From Conchocele bisecta (lineage: Eukaryota > Mollusca > Bivalvia > Lucinida > Thyasiridae): DNA of 64,000 nucleotides. The position numbers and the translations under genes are program-made. Location: assembly GCA_029237695.1 (NCBI GenBank), contig CM055265.1, forward strand, positions 74,286,013 to 74,350,012, in the 5' to 3' direction. Position 1 is the first letter of the stretch. Every line of letters begins with the position of its first letter. Shown one piece after another: positions 13,301-21,758 of this stretch. The notes under the pieces were generated by a model. It searched no databases, was not told the DNA's origin, and was given only the letters and a program-made list of their open reading frames with translations.

Positions 13301-14741
13301 CTAGAAGATTAGAAGCTTGAATAGCTACAAATCACATAAGCCCGTTTCTTCGGTTACAGTCACGTGAAACAAAGCTGTTCATAACTCTAAAGCCCAGCGC
13401 TCCAGATAAGCTGCGTATTTGCTTAAATACCCAATAAAAATTGCCAAAAAACCCCATTGAAATCAGAAGCAGCGAGTATCAAAAAGCAATAAAAAAAGTT
13501 ATGGTACCTGTATCATGCTGCAGAAAACAATAAATAGACCACAAATATGGCATATATTTCTTATTTTCCATGAAAACACCTCTTGGTATTTCATTAGAAT
13601 TGTCTCCAAGGAGACAATTCTAATGAAATGACAAGACATGTTTTAATTTCGAAGCAAACTATTCAATAATTGCTGTCTGTTGATGTGAAAACAGTAGTGT
13701 GATTTTATTCTACCCAATTAAAATTTTGCTTCAGAAATGATGGAGTGACAATACTCAATTACTAATTCCTTATCTGGAGCGAGGAAAACCATTACTATTA
13801 CTTTACATTGCATTACATAAGAGTTATGATGTAGTAGTATTTCCAAATGTGCGTTTAAAGAGTTTGTTGTCTACTTTTATTTCTATTTCTATATGGTGAC
13901 TGATCAAAGAACTTTGCTAATACAAACTTATTAGGTAAGATTATGCTAATATTTTGCCTAGTAGTGTTGCTTTTACTGTCAATACGAATATTGTGATATA
14001 TGAATGTGAACGTCCAACGGAGCATAGCTAACTTTTAGTGCGCGAAACTGAAACCGTATTACGCAAATCTGTACTGATAGCTACAGTGTAGCGGTATCAT
14101 GGGCATAGAGCTACCTATTGCCTATAAAGCGGAAAACGTGCAGCTAGTAAGGAGGGTACATTTATCAGTAGTGTTTGGCAGGTGTGAGCATGCGATGGGT
14201 AATTTAACGATCGGGATTCATCCATACCAGTAACCCGAACGGAGACCTGGTTTGGCCCTCATATATATCTTTGGCATTCTTGTATGTGAGAGTTGAAGAA
14301 TCTGGTTATACCCTTATATGAGTAATATGATTGTTCCTAATCCTATTAATTTTAGCGAAAGGGGCCAAATGACTTTGATATGTAGTATGGACCTGACACC
14401 AGGTCATGTTATTCTAATTTCAGGTCTGAATATATATTTCTGGATGTAAATATTCCGTTCTGATTTTGGGATCCCCCTCCCCATGCCTCAATTCAACAGG
14501 TTAAATACGGGATCGAACCCGTTGGCCCGGCCTTAAATAACCGTACCTGTTGATAGGCCGTTAAAACAAACAAACATTACCAGTAGTGTAGGTGTTTTGT
14601 CCCCGATGCCTGCAGGTAGCCGGAGTATTGTTTCCAGAACGGTTGTTTATGTAGCCCCGGCAGGGCCGAAACAGCATCCGCCGCGGGAGCCGCCCACACT
14701 GATGACGTCACCACCGTCACTATGGTAACCGCGACCAACAT
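874..14741 (-). CDS. CTSA: Cathepsin A-like lysosomal serine carboxypeptidase, nine exons, C-terminus off the left edge
   Basis: Peptidase family S10; family members remove C-terminal residues in lysosomes, and in vertebrates cathepsin A also protects beta-galactosidase and neuraminidase. Exons in coding order: 14581-14741, 11466-11577, 10419-10469, 7856-7942, 6610-6857, 5480-5576, 4988-5158, 1868-2016, 874-949. Every intron is GT-AG and the phases join cleanly, giving 384 codons without a stop. Visible: signal peptide (1-18), oxyanion-hole motif NGGPGCSS (residues 72-79), nucleophile motif GESYGG with Ser167, and paired cysteines (NTCC) in the sixth exon. Vertebrate cathepsin A is about 480 residues; the part carrying the catalytic Asp (NGDxD) and His (GAGHMVP) is not present and must lie left of position 1. 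An in-frame TAG 12 bases before the ATG fixes the start. Introns are packed with MITEs. Family assignment is very secure; activity is inference. Confidence 0.93.
1150..1353. mobile_element. Truncated CAAGGTG MITE (right half)
   Basis: Matches the right half of the complete element at 8715-9138, including the (GTT)n tract and the GTAACCACGTGATCA terminus; the left half is missing. Confidence 0.75.
1416..1825. repeat. Palindromic repeat with TTTATCAGG ends
   Basis: Inverted arms GAATACCAGGCTAG and CTAGCCTGGTATTC flank a GC-rich hairpin at 1470-1510; a further CCTGATAAATA boundary lies near 1812. An inverted partial copy at 57797-57868 ends abruptly. Confidence 0.7.
1868..2016 (-). CDS. CTSA: CTSA-like exon 8 (TPPCLD to NWDVC)
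   Basis: The acceptor is tatcttccag|ATGATCC and the donor GTGCAG|GTACAG. It encodes VRVTPPCLD, a helix with [16 protein letters not shown], and NWDVC, matching the family's DPPC...YLN...NIP...WDMC order. A second AG 12 bases inside the exon is an alternative acceptor. Confidence 0.9.
2530..2752. mobile_element. GGGGCCGTTTCACTAAA palindromic MITE
   Basis: About 225 bp near-perfect hairpin with centre CATAGGCTGCATATGCAGCC and inverted ends of the GGGCCCGTTTCACTAAA type. Other copies: 5680-5872 (left end lost), 11149-11382, 24956-25155 (right end lost), 32395-32637, 56464-56708. Confidence 0.85.
3110..4412. mobile_element. Pearl-like (Helitron-like) element: core repeats, (GACGCC)n, 3' hairpin
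   Basis: Opens with GAGCTGTAGGAGAACAGCAT, then six to seven copies of a 160-200 bp core (landmark TTGATGTACATCACTA near 3299, 3478, 3637, 3834, 3992, 4174), then about sixteen GACGCC units (4271-4368), then a hairpin at 4381-4411. Core repeats plus microsatellite plus 3' hairpin is the architecture of non-autonomous Helitron-like elements described in oysters. Assignment is by architecture; no Rep/helicase is present. Confidence 0.65.
4271..4368. repeat. (GACGCC)n microsatellite
   Basis: About sixteen perfect hexamers. Forward frames read it as a Pro-Thr repeat; this is not a gene. Confidence 0.97.
4988..5158 (-). CDS. CTSA: CTSA-like exon 7 (NEYNLYGPC)
   Basis: 57 codons in phase 0, acceptor ttgtttgtag|, donor GAA|GTAAGT. 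It contains [15 protein letters not shown], equivalent to the NxYNLYAPC block of cathepsin A, followed by a lysine-rich stretch ending KKKLE. Confidence 0.92.
5480..5576 (-). CDS. CTSA: CTSA-like exon 6 (cysteine-rich loop)
   Basis: The acceptor is ccctttcag|TTTTT and the donor CTA|GTAAGT. It encodes a segment with [11 protein letters not shown] and NSDCSDL, matching the disulphide-bearing region that follows LWSSL in the family. Its 97 bases restore phase 0. Confidence 0.88.
5680..5872. mobile_element. GGGGCCGTTTCACTAAA MITE, left end lost
   Basis: Same hairpin family as 2530-2752, centre at 5740-5775, right end GTGAAACGGGCCCC. It lies in intron 5 of the CTSA-like gene, about 100 bases from exon 6. 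Confidence 0.8.
6055..6568. mobile_element. Palindromic MITE (CTGTTCCACGTTTT ends), copy 1
   Basis: Inverted arms run from CTGTTCCACGTTTTCCTGCC to its reverse at 6540-6568, with a polypurine-rich middle. A second copy lies at 8008-8529; 4400-4780 and 40590-40720 hold fragments with the same internal text. Confidence 0.8.
6610..6857 (-). CDS. CTSA: CTSA-like exon 5 (catalytic serine)
   Basis: The acceptor is taatttcag|GTTGC. It encodes [17 protein letters not shown], then the nucleophile elbow [14 protein letters not shown], an NQT glycosylation sequon, and a segment ending in AYFHGIIGD. The donor AG|GTGGGT leaves two bases for the next codon. The residue after GESY is Gly; I recall Ala there in vertebrate cathepsin A. 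Confidence 0.95.
7856..7942 (-). CDS. CTSA: CTSA-like exon 4 ([10 protein letters not shown] block)
   Basis: 29 codons with the family block [18 protein letters not shown], acceptor tgttacag|, donor CAG|GTGACA, phase 0. Reading through the donor gives an open frame that leaves the family, so the exon end is set by homology and by the next exon. Confidence 0.94.
8008..8529. mobile_element. Palindromic MITE (CTGTTCCACGTTTT ends), copy 2
   Basis: Same family as 6055-6568, with arms GTTCCACGTTTTGCTGCCGA and its reverse complement near 8505-8527. It lies in intron 3 of the CTSA-like gene. Confidence 0.8.
8715..9138. mobile_element. CAAGGTG MITE with 5 bp target duplication, complete
   Basis: Terminal inverted repeats CAAGGTGCATG.TCACGTGG then (AAC)n, mirrored at the other end. 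It is flanked by AATAT on both sides (8710-8714, 9139-9143), a 5 bp target duplication. Relatives: 12783-13221, 14828-15190, 23410-23807, partial 1150-1353 and 20743-21073. Each end carries an ATG and a GTAAGT splice-donor-like site. Confidence 0.85.
9630..10355. repeat. MITE with ATTATCACAGCCATTTTGGC hairpin, interrupted by a retroposon
   Basis: Its arms begin near GTAGCCGATTTTACCAAAAT and end in its reverse; the central hairpin lies near 10212-10250. Uninterrupted relatives: 41975-42300, 42410-42625, 55930-56275, with a partial at 43035-43170. Here the retroposon at 9769-10175 sits inside. Confidence 0.8.
9769..10175 (-). mobile_element. SINE-like retroposon, copy 2, nested in a MITE
   Basis: Minus-strand copy of the family at 350-746, with its tail as a TTTG repeat at 9771-9786. 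It is flanked by TGATGATTAA at 9759-9768 and 10176-10185, a 10 bp target duplication that is single in uninterrupted MITE copies. Confidence 0.85.
10419..10469 (-). CDS. CTSA: CTSA-like exon 3 (51 bases)
   Basis: A 17-codon microexon, [17 protein letters not shown], between acceptor ttgacag| and donor |GTAAGT, phase 0 on both sides. It matches the family segment between GPF and the NxLYLE block and joins exons 2 and 4 exactly. Confidence 0.92.
11149..11382. mobile_element. GGGGCCGTTTCACTAAA MITE
   Basis: Same family as 2530-2752, centred near 11250; one arm is shortened at the centre. It lies in intron 2 of the CTSA-like gene, about 85 bases from exon 2. Confidence 0.8.
11466..11577 (-). CDS. 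CTSA: CTSA-like exon 2 (oxyanion-hole motif)
   Basis: The acceptor is gcggacag|GTTTG; the first base completes the Trp codon and FVES follows. The exon carries [12 protein letters not shown] and ends at TEHGPFR with donor |GTAATA in phase 0. NGGPGCSS is the S10 backbone oxyanion-hole signature. Confidence 0.94.
11655..12003. repeat. ~345 bp dispersed repeat (paired with 40722-41068)
   Basis: Begins GTACATGCCCACTCAGTAGG and ends near GGTTATCGCCCC; collinear with 40722-41068 at clearly high identity. No coding potential and no clear inverted termini, so class unknown. Confidence 0.75.
12175..12392. repeat. Short inverted-repeat element (GGACCTCGCTGTACCGAACA)
   Basis: Two oppositely placed blocks around CGCTATACCGAACAC, ending in the ACAGTGGA / TCCACTGTA pair. 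It resembles terminal parts of Tc1/mariner-like MITEs, but I cannot assign a family. Confidence 0.5.
12783..13221. mobile_element. CAAGGTG MITE, second complete copy
   Basis: 439 bp with inverted ends of the 8715-9138 type and a strong central hairpin near 12990-13025. Flanks CCATT / CTATT are a one-mismatch 5 bp target duplication. Confidence 0.82.
13390..13800. repeat. Palindromic repeat with ATTAGAATTGTCTCCAAGGA hairpin
   Basis: A centre at 13595-13625 with arms mirrored on both sides; collinear with 10530-10870. Ends lie near CTCCAGATAAGCTGC. Confidence 0.7.
14158..14589 (+). mobile_element. SINE-like retroposon, copy 3, with duplicated exon-intron junction
   Basis: The retroposon body is 14175-14573. 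The flank at 14158-14174 (ACATTTATCAGTAGTGT) nearly repeats 14574-14589, which spans the exon 1 splice donor of the CTSA-like gene. The insertion therefore duplicated the junction; the intronic duplicate has lost the GT. Confidence 0.75.
14581..14741 (-). CDS. CTSA: CTSA-like exon 1 (signal peptide and mature N-terminus)
   Basis: The ATG is at 14741 with an in-frame stop just upstream. The exon encodes a hydrophobic leader ending around SVWAAP, then the family block [17 protein letters not shown] and the segment TKHLHYW. The donor is TG|GTAATG, leaving two bases of the Trp codon that exon 2 completes. A SINE-like repeat starts six bases into the intron. Confidence 0.92.
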
Positions 14742-14827
14742 GTGCTCTCTAGTCATCTACAACAACCGAAAGAACGTATTTTCATCAACGAAACAGTTGT
14801 TCATATAATACACATGGCCCCCACCTA

Positions 14828-15190
14828 CAAGGTGTATAATCACGTGGTACTAACAACAACAACAAGTACCGATTCAAAGAACGTATTATTTTATAGTGTC
14901 CTTATTACGTAACGAATTTTGATGAAATATGACTCACCAAACGCGTCTTGTTAAGCTGCATTTGGTGGTCTCTGTATTTTCGCACAGACTTCTGTCGTTT
15001 TTGCGAAGAATCGATTTCCGTCGAAAACGACATAAGTCTGTGACAAACTCCATAGACCACCAAATGCAGCTCATGAAGACGAGTGCCATATTTCATCAAA
15101 GTCCGTTGCATATTAAGGAAACTATCAACTAATACTTACTTTGGAGTGGGCGGCGTTGTTGTTGTTGTAACCACGTGATCATGCACCTTG
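14828..15190. mobile_element. CAAGGTG MITE, third complete copy
   Basis: 363 bp, inverted ends, flanked by ACCTA on both sides (14823-14827, 15191-15195). It lies just upstream of the CTSA-like start codon and so could overlap its promoter. Confidence 0.85.
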
Positions 15191-15527
15191 ACCTACCGCT
15201 TTGATAATAATTAGACATTATGTCAATTAGACACACATGCGTGTGGCTGTGACTGGAGACATGTGACTTTTGCAACCAGGGTAGCACAGTCTGATCAGGA
15301 TCTGCACTGTTCGCCATTCCATCAATGAGACACCCGCCATCCTTCTAACGAACAACATAGACTACACTAGTCACAAATTCTGCAAGTCCCATTTCTCTAG
15401 TCACAGTCACAAGTATGTGGCCAGCTACGACAAAAGAAATGCGTCAACACGTACGCCACCGCCGTCACTATCCGGCCACAAACGATGTTCTGCGGTCTTT
15501 TCACATACCACAGCGGACAGACTAATC

Positions 15528-15870
15528 TACGGAGCCCCACAGGGTACGTATACTCTTTTTTTTATCAATTCGTTCCCCCGAAATAACAATTCGTTCCCTC
15601 AATGTTCCCTCAATTTAACAATTCGTTCCCACGAAATAACAATTCGTTCCCACGGGAACGAATTGTTAATTCGTTCCCACGGGAACGAATTGTTAATTCG
15701 TGGGAACGAATTGTTATGTAGTGTGAACGAATTGTTAATTCGAGGGAACGAATTGTTAAATTGAGGGAACGAATTGTCATTTCGTGGGAACGAATTGTTA
15801 ATTCGAGGGAAAGAATTGTTATTTCGTGGGAACGAAGTAATAAAATCCATGTCCCCTGCGGGGCTCCGTA
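15528..15870. mobile_element. Foldback-like element 1, complete, with CTAATC target duplication
   Basis: Ends TACGGAGCCCCACAGGG and CCCTGCGGGGCTCCGTA are inverted repeats. The interior is a tandem array of a 21 bp unit (constant AACAATTCGTTCCC plus a variable 7-mer) that switches strand near 15650. CTAATC occurs on both sides (15522-15527, 15871-15876). Long inverted repeats made of tandem units are the hallmark of foldback transposons. Confidence 0.8.
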
Positions 15871-15967
15871 CTAATCAATTGATTGGTGGGTTTTTTATTT
15901 GAAAGACAACTAACAGATGTTGTTTTGTTGTTTTTTTTAATGTTTTTATTTCACTTTTAAATACGAC

Positions 15968-16296
15968 ATGTACATTTATCCCGTCAACACAGTGCGTATG
16001 TGCCGTGAAACACGTTGCCGTGAAACATTTTTGATATCCTGTCAATACGACCTACTCACTGCGTATGAATATGTGCGGTTGCTGGGATTATTTCTTTGCA
16101 TTTTAAAGCCATGTATATGTGTTGACGGGATAAATAGAATAGTAGGTTAGTGCCGTGAATGGAAAAAAATATCTGGCGCGGCACGGAAACGGGATGTGCT
16201 CGGCAGAGCCTCGCCCATCCCGTTTCCTGAGCCTTGCCAGATATTTGTTCCCATTCACGGCACTTACCTACTATTCTCTATTTATACATACAATAT
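15968..16296. mobile_element. ATTTATCCCGTCAACAC palindromic MITE, copy 1
   Basis: An arm at 15975-16135 is followed by a strong hairpin (AGTAGGTTAGTGCCGTGAAT and its reverse) at 16139-16285. Other copies: 21258-21561 and 32036-32277. Confidence 0.75.
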
Positions 16297-16956
16297 TGAC
16301 TAACAATGTATGGATTACGTGATCGCATACAGTTACACATGTACTCAATGTATTCGAAAGTAAAGTTTTTAGAAGAAAAATAGTAAGGGAGAAAAGATAG
16401 AAATAGGAAAATTGTTGGAGTAATATAGAAGGATAGCAACAAAGTGAAAAGTGGACTATGTTCCTATGTGTTCATATGTGCTAGACTAGATTGATATTCG
16501 TTACTTTTGTGTAGTTTGTGTGATTGACACCTGTCTACAGTGCTTACAATTATAACTATGTCTGAAACCTGCCCCATTTAATAATATGTTGTTCCCGTTT
16601 GTCTTTTTTTTGTTGCTATAATCTCCTCTATGTATATCCTATGTCTTAAATAATTTTGAAATGGACCGAAAGCTATATCATTATTTTCATATTTACATTT
16701 AACAATGAAATATTTGGCTAATATGATTATAAATTAAATGGGTGTGCTTTTTGTGCTTTGTCATTTATTCCTATAGAAATACTTTGGAAATTTACGACAT
16801 ATGTTATATCTTTTTCAATTAAATATGTCCGCAGCTGTGACCACAAATGTTGGACATTCCCAAAACAAATATTTTATACTTTCAACATACTTAGAACAAA
16901 AATCGCACAAACTGCTATTAACTAGAAATGGACGCTTGTCGACAAGCGCATGTGTA

Positions 16957-18245
16957 TCCCCCTCCCCAGATACACAAGTAGTTTGAAAAAAGGGTGTTCG
17001 AGTTATGCTCCGGAGACAAAATCAGTGACGGAAAAAACAAAGGGAGATAACTAAAAAATTAGTGATGCAAGAGTTGTCATTCTTGCGTGACACACCTTTA
17101 GGGTCGTGGTCTATGCATGTGTGAAGTTTCATGAAAATATTCCAAATGGTGTTCGAGTTATGCTCCGGACACGAAATCAGTGCACGAAACAACAAAGGGA
17201 GATAACTAAGAAATTAACGACGCAAGAGTTGTCATTCTTACGTGCGACACACCTTTGGGTCGTCTTCTATGCATGTGTGAAGTTTAATAAACTAGAAAAT
17301 GTGTTCATAAAACACGGATGTCCCACATATCGCTTTGATAATAAATGAGGCCAAATTCCAAGTCAAAATTTTCTTTTACCTGAGCGTTAAAGTTTTTGAA
17401 GCACCAAGTATGTGACCTTGACCCTGGGCTTGGCGGGGGCAGGACGAACGTCGATTTGGCACAGGGCGGCAGAGGACCATTAGAGCAATGCATATATGAA
17501 ATATGAAGCTGATCCGTGAAAGAAAACAGAAATTATCAGATATTTACCTGAGCGTTAAAGTTTTTGAAGCACTAAGTATGTGATGTTAACCCTGGGCTTG
17601 GCGGGTGCAGGATGTGAACGTGGATTTGGCACAGGGCGGTAGAGGACCATTAGAGCAAAACGTATATGAAATATGAAGTTGATCCGTGAATGGAAAGAAA
17701 AATTATAAGATATTTACCTGAGCGTTAAAGTTTTTGAAGCACCAAGTATGTGACCTTGACCCTGGGCTTGGCGGGGGCAGGACGAACGTGGATTTGGCAC
17801 AGGGCGGTAGAGGACCATTAGAGAAATGCGTATATGAAATATGAAGATGATCCATGAAAGAAAACAGAAATTATAAGATATTTACCCGAGCGTTAAAGTG
17901 AACCATCAGAGCAATGTGTATATGAAATATGAAACAGATCGGTCGAAGGATGAAGAAATTATGAGACATTTACCCGAGAGTTAAAGTTTTGTGACGGACG
18001 GACGGACGGACGGGAGGACGGGACGCACGTTCCTACGAATGAATACTTGTTGGGTTTTTACTGTATAAAAATACCCAACAAGAGTACCCAACACTATCCT
18101 AACCCTACCCAATAAGATCCCCGTACGCTTACAACAAGCACCCATTCGTGTGTGCGGACGGACGGACGGACGGACGGACGGACAGACGGACGGACGGACG
18201 GACGGACGGACGGACGGACGGACGGACGGACAAGGGTAACACTAA
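16957..18245. mobile_element. Pearl-like composite array with (ACGG)n, copy 1
   Basis: Starts CCCCAGATACACAAGTAG; two cores of a GTCATTCTTGCGTGACACAC family are followed by four cores of about 165 bp (landmark TGGGCTTGGCGGGGGCAGGA), then (ACGG)n at 17996-18012 and a longer one at 18159-18231. The tail GTAACACTAAATGCCCC follows. It is duplicated at 25156-26150. Confidence 0.65.
18159..18231. repeat. (GGAC)n microsatellite
   Basis: About eighteen GGAC units with one interruption; the pearl-like 3' microsatellite. Sister tracts: 17996-18012, 25931-25950, 26091-26120. Confidence 0.97.
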
Positions 18246-18539
18246 ATGCCCCCCTCACTATCGTGGTGTGGCGGCATAAATACATATTCCAAATGGGTGT
18301 GCGAGTTATGCTCTGGATACGAAATCAGAGCATGAACAAACAAGAATTCCGCGGAATCAAATGCCTCGCCTTGTCCCGCCTTGACCTCGAGCCTGGGCCC
18401 GAAAACAATTTTCACTGGCCCGAACATATTATACAATTATTGACTAGTGAGCCATGGAATATCAGATTATATTCTATGGCTCACTAGTCAATAATTGTTT
18501 TATTATATGATAATAGTCTGTATATAGCACTTACGACCT

Positions 18540-18584
18540 TATGCTACTAGACAAAAATTTAAAAAGAATTTGAAAAAAAAAATG

Positions 18585-18621
<37 letters not shown>

Positions 18622-18660
18622 AAAAAAAAATGAAAAAATAAAAAAAAAAGTTTAAAAATA
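18540..18660. repeat. Poly-A / A-rich tract
   Basis: A run of more than thirty A, followed by A-rich text. Similar A-rich tracts at 26480-26520, 26640-26660, 26755-26805 and 27050-27200 each precede a copy of the block GCTTGCTACTGGAGCCCAGA. Confidence 0.9.
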
Positions 18661-19064
18661 ATAATGCTTGCTACTGGAGCCCAGAATTTTTTTTCAATAG
18701 TCCTATATTTATCTACATATATCTGCACAGGTCCACATAATGCCACAATATTTTCAACACAGTTTACGGAAATGTAATATCCTTTCTTTAGCTTATATTT
18801 AACGGCGGCACTGGCTCTAGGACCTTGCATGCCGTCTCCCAAGAATGGGAGAAAGAACGGAGGTAGAGATTTTTTGAGAGAAGCCGGTAATTCGTATTTA
18901 CAGAGCAACTACGAATTATCGGTACCCATTTACAGCTGGGTGAACTGGAACAGTGTGGATAAAGTGTCTTGCTCAAGGACACAACGCACGCCGCTAGGCA
19001 GGCTCGAACCCACGACCCTTGGATCAGTAGTCCGACACACTAACCATTACGCCACGGCGCTCCC
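18660..19064 (-). mobile_element. tRNA-derived SINE
   Basis: On the minus strand the head (19064 down to 18998) is tRNA-like: GGGAGCGCCGTGGCGTAATG opens it and GGTCGTGGGTTCGAGCC holds a B box. The body has GTGTCCTTGAGCAAGACAC and CAGCTGTAAATGGGTACC, blocks I recall from broadly distributed invertebrate SINEs. It has no cloverleaf end consistent with a working tRNA. Confidence 0.72.
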
Positions 19065-19189
19065 ATGTAATATCCAATGTAGTAATTTACCTGTATAAAT
19101 TACCTGTGGTCAAGAGTGGTCAAGACTTGACATTTGCACATGCTAGCACATGCACAGGTGAATGGTTCTCACAGTCTCTATTGTTCTCT

Positions 19190-19610
19190 CTACAGGTAAG
19201 GTGTACAGAGCACACGAGAAAAGGTGTACAGAGCAGACGAGAAAACGGGTCTTCATGTTTTATTGTCCAGTTTGTATAGTGCGCAAAACAAAAAAGCGAG
19301 ATAACTCAAAAATTAGCTACGCAATAGTTGTCATTCTTGTGCACGACACACCTCCAGGTCGTGGTTTATGCATGTGTGAAGTTTCATGAAAATATTCCAA
19401 AGGGTGGTGGAGTTATGCTCCGGACACGAAATCAGTGCGAGAAACAAAAAAGGGAGATAACTAAAAAATTTGCTGCGAGAAAAATCAAAAAAGGTATGTA
19501 AGAGTTGTCATTCTTGTGCGCGACACACCTTCGGGTCGTGGTCTATGCATGTGTGAAGTTTCATGAAAATATTCCAAAGGGTGTTCGAGTTATGCTCCGG
19601 ACAAGAAGTG
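19190..19610. repeat. ~160 bp core repeats (GACACACCTTCGGGTCGTGG family)
   Basis: About 2.5 tandem copies of the same core as in 17000-17290, 25185-25490 and 27410-28090. No microsatellite follows here, so it is a partial array. Confidence 0.75.
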
Positions 19611-20219
19611 TCTGTTCCAATAATTCTCATTAAGTATTTGTATTGGAAATTACGCAATACGGAATCTATAGTACAGTTGAAATGTAACGTGTAAATTTGT
19701 TTCCAATTTAGGTTAGTATCCGGAAATTCATGTATCCATTTTTGCTCAGCTTTTATTATATTTCATTATTGTTTTGTTTGTTTGCAACGTGTATAGTATT
19801 TTATTAACGTATTTACTTTTCTGTAATTTTGACTTACGTGTTTCTGAAGTTTGTATCGCGTTGATGTGTTCTGTTTTGACTATATCATTCCATAGTGGAC
19901 TTATACCATTTAATATACTTTGATATTTCATAAAATCATCATTTCTTATATTGAACATTTCTGCAAGATCAGCGAATCTTAAAAAAGTATTTATTCTATA
20001 ATCGTATAAATGTTCAATGTACTTAATGCCCTTATCATACCAGTTCCTATGAAATATAGGTTTGTTTTATATCAGAGTTATTCCAAATAATTTCTTTATA
20101 TACTGTGACTGTTTGAGGGGAATAGTTTATACTTGCCCAAGATTTCAAAACATTATTTAAAAACGTGTTGTGTTCACCTATGTATCTTGACGAACGTGAA
20201 TGTGAAGCAGATCCGAGCA

Positions 20220-20593
20220 AGGAAATAGAAGTTATAACCGATTTCTCTGATGTTAAGTTTTGTAAAGAGACTAAGTATGTGATCTTGACCTTGGGATCAG
20301 CGGGGATATGTCACAGCATGATAGTAGAGCCTTAGAGGAATGCATGTATGAAATATTAAGAATTTTAGATGAAGTTATAACATATTTCTCTGATGTTAAG
20401 TTTTGTAAAGTGACCATGTATTTGACCTTGACTTTGGGATCAGCGGGGGGTGGACGGTCGTGGATTTGGCACAGCATGGTAGTAGAGCCTTACAGGAATG
20501 CATGTGTGTAATATTAAGCATTTTAGATGAAGGAAATAGAAGTTATAACAATATTTCTCTGATGTTAATTTTACGGACGCACGGACGGACGGA

Positions 20594-20625
<32 letters not shown>

Positions 20626-20632
20626 CACACGC
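20220..20632. mobile_element. Pearl-like array with (ACGC)n
   Basis: 2.5 copies of a ~155 bp core (landmark TTTCTCTGATGTTAA) end in an ACGG/ACGC microsatellite at 20573-20625. Same layout as the other pearl-like arrays but a different core. Confidence 0.65.
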
Positions 20633-20742
20633 ACAACTCGTTGCGGGGGTATAATGATAAGATGATAGATGAACACTGAGCAGAGCGGAGAACGCATGCA
20701 AATACATACAATGGCAAACACTGCAGACCCAGAAGAGACATA

Positions 20743-21073
20743 CGTAAGTAAGTATTATTTGATATTTTCCTTAATAGGCAACGTATTTTCATGAGCTGCA
20801 TTTGGAGGTCCCGGGAGTTCGGCACATACTTATGTCGTTTTTGCGATGAATCAGTAAACATGGAAATCGATTCTTCGCAAAAACGACAGAAGTTCGGGCC
20901 AAAGTACACATACCACCAAAATGCAGCTTGACAAGACGCGTTTGATGCGCCATACTTCATCAAAATCCGTACATAACAAGGACAAAATAAAGGAATACGT
21001 GTTTTGAATCGGAGAGCTTCAGGAAGTTTCAGTACTTGTTGTTGTTGTTGTAACCACGTGATTATACACCTTG
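20743..21073. mobile_element. CAAGGTG MITE, left end replaced
   Basis: Matches the family from GTAAGTATTATTTGATATTT to the right terminus; the left terminal CAAGGTG / (AAC)n part is absent. Confidence 0.7.
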
Positions 21074-21257
21074 TGAGTAGTAACCCGCGTAGTTCCTCAT
21101 CCTAGATCACTCCGGCAATCTGATATAGATGTAACTATTTTGCAGTGGTCCAATTGCGCTAGTTGCGCAGACCGATCTGGGGCTACACCGATATTGAAAG
21201 AACAACACAGCATATTGTTGTCTGTCGCGAGCCGCATTTTATTAGTATATAATTATA

Positions 21258-21561
21258 GAGAATAGTAGGTTAGTGCCGTGAATGGTACAAAATATCTGGC
21301 AATGCTTAGAAAACGGTATGGGCGAGGCTCTGCCGAGCACATCCCGTTTCCGTCCCGCGCCAGATATTTTTCCGATTCACGGCACTAACCTACTATTCTA
21401 TTTATCCCGTCAACACCTACACATGGCTTTAAAATGCAAAAAAAGTAACCCTAGTCACCGCATATATCCATACGTGGTGATTAGGTCGTATTGACAGGAT
21501 ATCAAAAATGTTTCACGGCACCGTGTTTCACGGCACGTACGCACTGTGTTGACGGGATAAA
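21258..21561. mobile_element. ATTTATCCCGTCAACAC palindromic MITE, copy 2
   Basis: Hairpin AGTAGGTTAGTGCCGTGAAT at 21261-21395, then the arm ending GTTGACGGGATAAATA near 21561. Confidence 0.78.
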
Positions 21562-21758
21562 TAGTAATCAATGAAGGAAAATGATGTTATGCAATAATCC
21601 ATACACAGGCTATCATGTGATCCCCGTAGTATCAGGTTTACAAGTGCGGAAGTAGCCACTAAGGACATCGAACAAGTTGTTAGCTGTCAACAAGATGTGC
21701 AAGCTGGGCAAAAACAATAACGTTAACATACAATGTATTTGTAATTCATGTATAACAA

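Noticed and set aside
15417..15850. ORFs with repeated IRSHGNELL / NNSFPR units (also 52404-52936, 53425-53693)
   Set aside because: The 21 bp foldback unit is a multiple of three, so it stays open in several frames on both strands; not genes.
18094..18487. ORFs on both strands reading Arg-Pro-Ser-Val and Asp-Gly-Arg-Thr repeats
   Set aside because: Both are translations of the (GGAC)n microsatellite.
18531..18908. Minus-strand ORF with a long polyphenylalanine end
   Set aside because: Antisense of the poly-A tract; the rest is SINE sequence.
18998..19064. Stand-alone tRNA gene on the minus strand
   Set aside because: A and B box-like parts are present, but the sequence runs straight into a SINE body and I cannot fold a proper acceptor stem; kept as a SINE head.
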